Assembly (NCBI GenBank): GCA_905196835.1
Contig: CAJJWN010000047.1
Span: 1 to 22,172, forward strand
Origin: an uncultured Prevotella sp.
Lineage (GTDB): Bacteria; Bacteroidota; Bacteroidia; Bacteroidales; Bacteroidaceae
Direction: 5' to 3'
DNA: 22,172 nt
Shown: positions 1 through 6,165 of the stretch, piece by piece
Layout: each line of letters starts with the position of its first letter
Numbering within the stretch: the first letter of the stretch is position 1
Notes under the pieces: generated by a model
Seen by the model: only the letters and a program-made list of their open reading frames with translations
What the model was told of the DNA's origin: nothing
Databases searched by the model: none
Position numbers and translations under genes: made by a program

Positions 1-1540
1 CTGCTCCCTGGCCGCAGTGCTGGCCGTAGAGCGCCTCGCCGCCGAACTCGGAGATGAAGAGCGGTTTGCCGGGTGCAACGTCCCATTGTATGTCGGCCGG
101 GTTCTTAGGCCATGCCGCGTACCAGCCCATGTATTTGTTGATGGCAACCATGTCGAGGTTGGGCCAGAAGTCGTCGTGCATTACGAACTTGTCCTCCTTG
201 CGGTCGAAATAAGCCAGGTCGAAGGCGGCCACGAACAGGCGCGTGGTGTCAAGGTCCTTGCCCGTCTTGAGCAGATGGGCGAGGAAGCGGTTGCGCTCCG
301 GCGTGTTCTGCGTCTCGTTGGCGATGCCCCAGAAGCAGTCGGCGCAGCGGTTGCGGTCGCGCAGTATGGTCTCGGTCAGCATCCCGGCGGCCTTCTCCAT
401 GGTCTCCATGTTGCTGAAGTCGATTGCCTGCCACACGGGTATTTCCTGCCAGAGCATGATGCCCATGCGCTCGGCCTGCCGCACGATGTACTCGTTCTGC
501 TGGTAATGCGCCAGGCGGACCATGTTCACCCCGAGGTCTTTAGCCTCGGAGAGCAGCATCATCGCGTCGCCCGGCGTGCAGGCGCGGCCCATGCGCTGCG
601 GTATCTCCTCATGGAAAGAGACGCTGCGCAGGAACACGGGTTTGCCGTTGAGCAGCACCTCCGTGCCCCTCGCCTCTATGTTGCGGAAGCCTATTTCGTC
701 GGTAACGCGGTCGCCGTCGGTGGTCAGCTCGACGCTGTACAGCCACGGGTCATCGGTAGACCAGCGGCGCAGACCCTTTACTTTAAGCTCCGCGCTGGCC
801 TTGCCCTGTGCGTCGGTGGTGAGCGTCAGGGTGCGTTTCAGCTGCGGAATGCTCACTTTTATTTCCTTTCCGGCCACCGCCTGCGACAGCTCCGCGTCTA
901 TATGGATAAGGTCTGCGCGGTGTTTGTCAAGGCGGATGAAGTAGTCACTGATGTAAGTCTCGGGCAAGGTGACGAGCATCACGTCGCGCGTTATGCCGCC
1001 GTAGTTCCACCAGTCGAACGACATTGCCGGTATTGCGTCCTTCTGTCGGCGGTTGTTCACCTCAAGGACGAGCAGGTTGTCGCCGCTCTTCAGCTTGCCT
1101 GTAACCTCGATTTGGAACGGAGTGAACGAGCCTTCATGGCTTCCCACCTTCTCGCCGTTCAGGTAGATGTTGCAGCGGTAGCTCACTCCGGCGAAGTAAA
1201 GGAAGCGGCGCTTGCCCTCCATGGGCTGCGCGTCGAAGTGGCGCGCGTACCATACCGTACCCTCGTAGTATTTCAGTTCGGCGGCCTGCGAGTTCCAGTC
1301 GCCGGGCACGTTGAGGCGCAGTCCGCCGTCGAAGGAGTATTCGTAAAACTCCTCGGGCTTCTCGGCCTTCTTGTTTTTGTAGATTTCCATCTTGCCGCCT
1401 GCATCGTAGAGGTCTACTATTGCCGCCCACTTGCCGTTAAGCAGCTGGTAGTCGCGGCCATAGACGTTGGCGATGTAGTCGGTAGCAGCCCACAGCCCGA
1501 GAGGCACGAGGGCGAGCAACAGCATCAGTGTCTTTTTCAT
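1..1540 (-). CDS. Secreted GH2-family beta-glycosidase (beta-galactosidase/beta-glucuronidase type), C-terminus cut by window edge
   Basis: About 513 N-terminal residues are visible; the gene runs off the left edge. The start at 1540 gives a Sec signal peptide (MKKTLMLLLALVPLGLWAA) without a lipobox cysteine, so a periplasmic enzyme is likely. The layout is that of glycoside hydrolase family 2: an N-terminal jelly-roll (about 20-190, with YYEGTVWYAR and FAGVSYRCNIYLNG), an Ig-like domain (about 190-290), then a TIM barrel. Both expected catalytic acids are present: the acid/base Glu409 in WGIANET and the nucleophile Glu498 in FISEFGGEA. GH2 enzymes hydrolyse terminal beta-galactosides, beta-glucuronides or beta-mannosides with retention; the sequence does not decide which. 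It lies 157 bp downstream of the GH36-like gene and may be co-transcribed with it. Family certain, substrate not. Confidence 0.93.
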   Translation of the reverse strand, partial: MKKTLMLLLALVPLGLWAATDYIANVYGRDYQLLNGKWAAIVDLYDAGGKMEIYKNKKAEKPEEFYEYSFDGGLRLNVPGDWNSQAAELKYYEGTVWYARHFDAQPMEGKRRFLYFAGVSYRCNIYLNGEKVGSHEGSFTPFQIEVTGKLKSGDNLLVLEVNNRRQKDAIPAMSFDWWNYGGITRDVMLVTLPETYISDYFIRLDKHRADLIHIDAELSQAVAGKEIKVSIPQLKRTLTLTTDAQGKASAELKVKGLRRWSTDDPWLYSVELTTDGDRVTDEIGFRNIEARGTEVLLNGKPVFLRSVSFHEEIPQRMGRACTPGDAMMLLSEAKDLGVNMVRLAHYQQNEYIVRQAERMGIMLWQEIPVWQAIDFSNMETMEKAAGMLTETILRDRNRCADCFWGIANETQNTPERNRFLAHLLKTGKDLDTTRLFVAAFDLAYFDRKEDKFVMHDDFWPNLDMVAINKYMGWYAAWPKNPADIQWDVAPGKPLFISEFGGEALYGQHCGQGA

Positions 1541-1569
1541 TTGTTCGGTTGTTTTTAATGGAGTAAACA

Positions 1570-1687
1570 GGAGTTAACGGGAGTTATTACTCGCTACGCT
1601 CGTTCAGGGAGTTAACTGACATTACCTTTGCAGCTGTTGTCCGTTAACTCCGGGCGACCGTAAGGGAGCCTAACTCCCGTTAACTCC
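1570..1687. repeat. Intergenic inverted repeat with four GGAGTTAAC copies
   Basis: The spacer between the GH36-like and GH2 genes has a perfect 17-nt inverted repeat: 1570-1586 (GGAGTTAACGGGAGTTA) and its reverse complement at 1671-1687. Two further GGAGTTAAC copies lie inside, one per orientation, at 1608-1616 and 1643-1651, so the spacer is a nested palindrome. It could act as an mRNA hairpin setting the level of the downstream GH2 gene, or be a dispersed repeat. There is no T-run making it an obvious intrinsic terminator. Confidence 0.7.
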
Positions 1688-1697
1688 CTATAACTCC

Positions 1698-3764
1698 TTA
1701 TTTTATTTCATATTTGTAAACTGCAAAACTGTTCTTTTCGGCCAGCGTGAAGTTCACGCGTCCGGCCTCGTCGGCCTGCAACGTGGCGGCCTCGCCGTCG
1801 CCGAGCACGGGCGTAAGCGTCACCTTCGCTCCACCGTCGAGCCATGTCTTGACACGTGCCGAGGCGTCGTCAGTGTTCTCGCGGTACACTATGAAGTAGC
1901 CCGAACGGCTGTCCTTGATTGACTGGAAGCCAGTCCACGAGCGGCCTGAAGGCTCTTCGCCCATTGGAAGTATTGTGCCGCAGTGCAGGTCTTCTTGAAT
2001 TTTGGTGTACTGTTTTATAAGCCTGCCCGTGGCAAAAGCCTCCTCCGGCAGGTTCGACGCTTCCATCCAGGCCAACGGCTGACCGGCCATAGTGGTGGCG
2101 AAGAGGTAGTCGAACGAGTAGTTTCCCGGCGCGAAGATGTCGCCTTCGGCGTATTTGTCGGCGTTGCGCCACTTGTTCAAGAACTCCACCTGGAGCCTCT
2201 GCGCAGGCACATAGCGCGAAAGCTGCCACAGGTTGCGCAGCGTATGGAACGGAAAATAGTTGCCCCAGTCGGTGTATCGGTTCTCCATGAATATGTTGCC
2301 GTACTCCGTGAACATGTTATATCCGCCCCTGCGGCCGGCCGTTGCGTCGAGATTGAAGATTACTTGGCCGCCGCTCTCCTTCTGAACGGTGTCGAACAGC
2401 GAGCGCAGGTTTTGCTCGGCGGCCTTCGTCGGGATTTGGAGTCCGTCGATTTTGAATATCGTTATGCCGTACTCGCGCCACAATCCGAGTATTGCGTCAG
2501 CATCCTTGCGCCAGTCGGCGAAGTCGTGCTGCACGCTTGGATTATACCAAAGGCCGATGCGTATGCCGAGACGCCTGCCCTTGTCAACAATAGGTTTCAA
2601 GCCGTCGGGGAACTTCACTGAGTCTGGTTTCCAGTAATCCTTGTTGCTCCATATGTCCTTGAACGAGCCTTTTGCCACCTTGGAGTTGGGGCTTTTGCCT
2701 ATTTGCCAGCCGTCGTCGAGCTGGAACACGGTAACTCCGAGCCGCGCGGCGCGGTCGAGTTCGGCAAGGCAGAAGTCGGCGTTGATGCGCGCATCCTGGC
2801 TGCGGTCGCCCCAAGTGTTGAGCATTACCATCTCGTCGCCGTCGCTGCCGGTGGCCTTTTCGAGGCGCGCCTGCCGCTGATAGTCGTGCAAAGCGGCAAG
2901 AGCCTCGCGCTCACCGCCGCCGAACACACCGACGACTACGCCATAGACAGCCGTCCAGCCGCCGGGAGTAACGTCGCCGGAGTGCACCCCGAGCCCCGTA
3001 ACCTTGAAGTTACCATACTCCGCGCGGAAGTCGTAGCCGGGATAAGAGAGCTGCGTTGACGAGCAGGGAGCTTCTTTCAGAAAGAAGAAGCCGTGGCCGG
3101 TGACGAGGTCGGAAGCCAGCAACAGGTTGCCGCGGTAGCCGTTCTCGCGGTACGGTATGAAGCTGCGCTCGGCTACGAGGTTGTCGTTCCAGTCGGTATA
3201 GTCGTAAAACTCGACGGCGCGGCACCGCCAGTGGTTGCCCGGAAGTTCAAGACGGTCGAGCACGGGGATTTTTACTCCGGCATCCATGTCTTCCTTGAAC
3301 TCGATGTTCTTGCGGTCAGCACCCGACACTTCGCGGCCCTGCTCAATTGCGCCGAGGTGTCCGCGAAGCCATGTGTGGCAGGCTATGGCGGCCACATCGT
3401 ATATGCGGTACTGCCTCTTTATTTCAAGATTGCCCTTGCGGTAGTCAACAGTTACTTGCAGATAGGCCGGGTGTACGCCGTCGGAAGGCACGTTTTCCTT
3501 AGTCCAGCGGCCATCCTCGGCCTTGCCTTTGAGCACGAGGAAGTCGGGCTGCGAACCTTTGGAGCGCATCACGTTGCCGTTCAGCTTGTCAACGAGGGCG
3601 ACTGTTTTCAGCTCGCCTCCGTTCCAAAGGAAGACGCGCTCGATGCTGCCGTTGCCCATGCGGAGCGTGTCTCCCTGCATGGAAGCATAGCCCTGCGCCC
3701 GCGACGAGCGCGGACACAGAGCGAGGAAAGATAAAAAGATTATGGTTAATGTTATGCTTCTCAT
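1698..3764 (-). CDS. Secreted GH36-like (clan GH-D) alpha-galactosidase-type glycoside hydrolase
   Basis: A 688-residue protein with an N-terminal Sec signal peptide (about 1-23, ending SSRAQ). An N-terminal beta-sandwich region (about 25-300) is followed by a TIM barrel (about 310-590) and a small C-terminal beta domain. Clan GH-D features are visible: VFQLDDGWQ near 345-353 where the barrel begins, IRIGLWYNP, then FKIDGL with Asp440 as the expected nucleophile of the K-x-D motif, and ENRYTDW with Asp499 as the candidate acid/base. Family members remove terminal alpha-galactose or alpha-N-acetylgalactosamine. The KID (rather than KWD) context and the short GGYN segment suggest a divergent subgroup, so exact specificity is open. 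Its ATG overlaps the stop codon of the preceding FAD oxidoreductase gene (ATGA), implying translational coupling. Confidence 0.85.
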   Translation of the reverse strand: MRSITLTIIFLSFLALCPRSSRAQGYASMQGDTLRMGNGSIERVFLWNGGELKTVALVDKLNGNVMRSKGSQPDFLVLKGKAEDGRWTKENVPSDGVHPAYLQVTVDYRKGNLEIKRQYRIYDVAAIACHTWLRGHLGAIEQGREVSGADRKNIEFKEDMDAGVKIPVLDRLELPGNHWRCRAVEFYDYTDWNDNLVAERSFIPYRENGYRGNLLLASDLVTGHGFFFLKEAPCSSTQLSYPGYDFRAEYGNFKVTGLGVHSGDVTPGGWTAVYGVVVGVFGGGEREALAALHDYQRQARLEKATGSDGDEMVMLNTWGDRSQDARINADFCLAELDRAARLGVTVFQLDDGWQIGKSPNSKVAKGSFKDIWSNKDYWKPDSVKFPDGLKPIVDKGRRLGIRIGLWYNPSVQHDFADWRKDADAILGLWREYGITIFKIDGLQIPTKAAEQNLRSLFDTVQKESGGQVIFNLDATAGRRGGYNMFTEYGNIFMENRYTDWGNYFPFHTLRNLWQLSRYVPAQRLQVEFLNKWRNADKYAEGDIFAPGNYSFDYLFATTMAGQPLAWMEASNLPEEAFATGRLIKQYTKIQEDLHCGTILPMGEEPSGRSWTGFQSIKDSRSGYFIVYRENTDDASARVKTWLDGGAKVTLTPVLGDGEAATLQADEAGRVNFTLAEKNSFAVYKYEIK

Positions 3765-5641
3765 TTCTGTCTGCTGTTATATTTCATATAAGCCTTTGGC
3801 AAAGGCAGAGTCTCGTTAGGTTCGTTGAAGCGCTGGTTGTCGGGCGCATCGGCGCGTCCCGCGCCCTTCTCCATGAGCGAGCGCAGCTCGGCGAGGTGGT
3901 GATGGTACACCCCGCGCGGCGTGGTCTGGTACTTCTTGCACAGCGCGGCGGCCATTCCCACGACTTCGCCCATCATGCCCGTGGTGCGCATCACGCGCAC
4001 TGTGCCCAGCGCGACGTGCGTGCAGCTGATGTTGCGGCCTGCCATGAAGAGGTTGCCGACGTTGCGCGAGTAGAGGCAACGGTAAGGCACGGCGTAGGGA
4101 TGTATCCAATGGTGCACGGTGCGCGTCTTGAACTCGTTGCCCGGAAAGCGTGCAGAGTTGACTGAGTCGGCGAAGTGCAGGTCAATGGCCCACGTCGTAG
4201 TGAACGACGCGTCCTCGTGGCGCACGTCCTTGTCGATGTCGTCCTGCGCGAGCACATAGTCGCCGAGAAGGCGGCGCGACTCGCGTTTGCCCAGCACGTA
4301 GGCTACCCACGCAAGGCGGCGGTGCGCGTAGTCGGCGCGGTAGGAGGCACGGTTTTTAAGGAAACTCCAGTTGGAATAGACCACGAGCAGCCCGTAGTCG
4401 CGTATGCGCTCGGCCTCGGTTATCTGGTTGCGGTTCATGCCCGTCTCCCACGTCCATTCGCCCATGGTAACCTTTTCGGCGTTACCCTCGTTGAACTCAA
4501 CGCCATACGAAAACTCGGGGAAGCGGCTCTTGCCGTCGGTCTTCTCGCTATACCACTGCACAGACGCGCCCATCACCGTAGAGTCGGCCGCCTCGGGAGC
4601 CATGCTCTCGCCGTAGTCGGAGCGCGCCTCGCGGCCCATCGCGAAGTCTGCACCGGCCCAAGCCCCGATGGAAGCGTCGCCGGTGCAGTCGCTAAAGATA
4701 GGGGCGGAGAGCACGATGCGCTCCGCCGTCTCGATGTTTTGTATTGTAACTGAAGAGATTTTGCCTTCTGATGTCTTCACGCCCGTGGCGTGCCAGCCTG
4801 CAAAAAGCGTCACGTTGGGCTCTGCGAGGACGAAAGAGTCCTTCTTGGCGTCCTCGTAATAAGAGCCGGGCTTGGCGTTTCCGCCGCGGCTGTGGCCGAA
4901 CTCGCGGATGATGCGGCCAAGGGCGGGATACTGTCCGGTCTCTATTATGCCGCCGAGATGCACGCGCACTTCGGACGAGTTGTTGCCTCCGAGCACGGGA
5001 CGGTCGTTCACCAAAGCCACGCGGCAGCCCAGGCGTGCCGCCGTAACGGCTGCGCACATGCCGGCGATGCCGCCACCTATGACGACGAAGTCGAACTGCT
5101 TGGCCTGGGGCTGCTTGCCTCCGAGCAGGGCGAAACGCCAGTCGTGGCCTGCGCCAAAACGCTCTTCGGGCGAACGGTCAAGTTCGGTGGTGAGCAGTAT
5201 GGCGTCCACGCGGCCGTCGAAGCCGGTCTTGTCAGTCAGCGTGATGCGTTGCTCGCCCTTCTTGAGCTTCACCACTCCGCCGTCCTGCCACTGCCAGCGG
5301 TCGCCCGTGCAACCCAAATCTGGAGTTTTATACTTGCCGCCCACGCCTACGCGGAAGCGTCCCGGACCTTTTGCATCAGTCCACGGCGCAGTCCAGTTGT
5401 ACGTGCGCACCCACACGCGGTAACGCCCGTCTTCAGGCACCGTGGCGGTAGTCTCGGCGTCGGCCACGGGCACGCCCATGCCGTGAGCAATGAGGTAAGG
5501 CGAACCCATAAGGTCCATGAACTGCTGGTCTACAGCCCATCCGCCCTTGTCTGTAAACGACTCGGCCTCGACGAGCACGTCGGCAGCGAACGAAGCGTGG
5601 AGCGACAGCAATGTGATAAAGGTAATAAGTAATCGTTTCAT
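3761..5641 (-). CDS. Secreted FAD-dependent oxidoreductase (FAD_oxidored type) with N-terminal beta-sandwich domain
   Basis: The preferred start at 5641 gives MKRLLITFITLLSLHASFAAD, a clear Sec signal peptide. A start 27 nt upstream (5668) is open but lies only a few bases from the proposed promoter element, so it is less likely. Residues about 20-155 form a beta-rich, carbohydrate-binding-like domain (VEAESFTDKGGWAV, YRVWVRTYNW). Then comes a Rossmann dinucleotide site, FVVIGGGIAGMCAA, near 185-197, followed by LGGNNSSEVRVHLGG and, near the C-terminus, NLFMAGRNISCTHVALGTVR, which is typical of PF12831-type flavoproteins. The substrate is unknown; genes of this type recur beside glycosidases in Bacteroidetes loci and may oxidise a sugar or its aglycone. 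A Sec-exported flavoprotein is unusual because FAD is loaded in the cytoplasm. It heads the unit with the GH36-like gene. Confidence 0.85.
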   Translation of the reverse strand: MKRLLITFITLLSLHASFAADVLVEAESFTDKGGWAVDQQFMDLMGSPYLIAHGMGVPVADAETTATVPEDGRYRVWVRTYNWTAPWTDAKGPGRFRVGVGGKYKTPDLGCTGDRWQWQDGGVVKLKKGEQRITLTDKTGFDGRVDAILLTTELDRSPEERFGAGHDWRFALLGGKQPQAKQFDFVVIGGGIAGMCAAVTAARLGCRVALVNDRPVLGGNNSSEVRVHLGGIIETGQYPALGRIIREFGHSRGGNAKPGSYYEDAKKDSFVLAEPNVTLFAGWHATGVKTSEGKISSVTIQNIETAERIVLSAPIFSDCTGDASIGAWAGADFAMGREARSDYGESMAPEAADSTVMGASVQWYSEKTDGKSRFPEFSYGVEFNEGNAEKVTMGEWTWETGMNRNQITEAERIRDYGLLVVYSNWSFLKNRASYRADYAHRRLAWVAYVLGKRESRRLLGDYVLAQDDIDKDVRHEDASFTTTWAIDLHFADSVNSARFPGNEFKTRTVHHWIHPYAVPYRCLYSRNVGNLFMAGRNISCTHVALGTVRVMRTTGMMGEVVGMAAALCKKYQTTPRGVYHHHLAELRSLMEKGAGRADAPDNQRFNEPNETLPLPKAYMKYNSRQK

Positions 5642-5675
5642 CGTAGGGTTTTCAGTATAAGTTTTCATTATTTAT

Positions 5676-5702
5676 GACGCACGTGTGCGCGAAATGTATA
5701 GG
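5676..5702 (-). promoter_or_regulatory. Candidate ECF-type promoter of the FAD oxidoreductase unit
   Basis: On the minus strand the element reads CCTATACATTT, 11 nt, GCGTC, and ends 35 nt before the chosen start codon. The same 27-nt layout occurs upstream of the sigma-factor gene (17920-17946) and the beta-helix gene (21500-21526). No TAnnTTTG box is found here (the nearest, TACATTTC, fails at the last base), so the housekeeping sigma may not be the main reader. Confidence 0.5.
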
Positions 5703-5749
5703 TTAACATAACATAAAAAGGAGAGGGAAGCCACCCCAACACCCTCCTG

Positions 5750-6078
5750 ACACCCACCCCGACCCTCCCGAAGGGAGGGGGCTTGACATGATTTAGCAGC
5801 TTGGGCGCATAAGGCGCATTATGCCTTATCAGACTAATTGGGTCTAATAAGCCGGATGAGCATAATGAGAATGATAAGCCGCTGATAATCAGCAGATTGC
5901 CAAAAGGCCGTCTTTTAGCCTCTAAAAGACGGCCTTTTAGCGTGCAATAGACGGCCTTTTGCAAATCAAAAGGCCGCATATTGAAAAGAGTTGATTAAGA
6001 GTTGTAGAAACCCTTGAAGCGACACGCACCTGCAACGGTAACCAAGCTTCCTCCCTTCGGGATGGCCGGGATGGGTGT
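5750..6078. repeat. 329-bp hairpin-rich intergenic segment bounded by 35-nt imperfect inverted repeats
   Basis: The gap between the second DUF4832-like gene and the FAD oxidoreductase gene holds no convincing CDS. Its middle is bounded by inverted repeats at 5750-5784 and 6044-6078 that match at 30 of 35 positions; both contain CATCCCGAAGGGAGG-like or CCTCCCGAAGGGAGG-like hairpins. Between them are ATAAGGC/GCCTTAT (5809-5829), GCTGATAATCAGC (5881-5893) and the 22-nt unit array (5903-5990). It could be a miniature mobile element or a composite intergenic repeat; no transposase is present and no target-site duplication was identified. Confidence 0.5.
5903..5990. repeat. Array 1 of 22-nt tandem units
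   Basis: Four units start at exactly 5903, 5925, 5947 and 5969. Conserved parts are AAAGGCCGTCTTTT (unit 1), AAAGACGGCCTTTT (unit 2), ATAGACGGCCTTTT (unit 3) and a diverged AAAGGCCGCATATT (unit 4), each followed by 8 variable nt. Units 1 and 2 have opposite orientation and form a perfect 17-bp stem with a 3-nt loop (5902-5938). Units 3 and 4 form a perfect 10-bp stem with a 5-nt loop (5952-5976). Sister arrays lie at 18344-18431 and 22036-22123. Confidence 0.85.
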
Positions 6079-6100
6079 TAGGTGGTGTGTGTGGCCTTTA

Positions 6101-6141
6101 TAGAAAAGAGGGCGCCGCGGCACAGAAGCCGCAACGCCCTC
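6101..6141 (-). terminator. Rho-independent terminator of the sus operon
   Basis: On the minus strand a 14-bp stem (GAGGGCGTTGCGGC with GCCGCGGCGCCCTC, two G-U pairs) and a 6-nt loop are followed by TTTTCTAT. It begins 25 nt after the stop codon of the second DUF4832-like gene, separating that operon from the FAD oxidoreductase unit. Confidence 0.88.
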
Positions 6142-6165
6142 CCAAGAGTCATGATGAAGCCTAAA

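Noticed and set aside
17..1558. Long plus-strand open frame of 513 codons
   Set aside because: It is antisense to the GH2 gene, whose minus-strand translation has a signal peptide and both catalytic Glu. The plus frame has no recognisable domain; high GC causes such shadows.
1620..1630. Plus-strand TACCTTTG box in the GH36-like/GH2 spacer
   Set aside because: It points away from the GH2 gene toward the 3' end of the GH36-like gene; no plus-strand gene follows.
5668..5979. 103-codon minus-strand frame upstream of the FAD oxidoreductase gene
   Set aside because: It is made of the 22-nt hairpin units and inverted repeat and runs through the promoter element; its protein has no plausible features.
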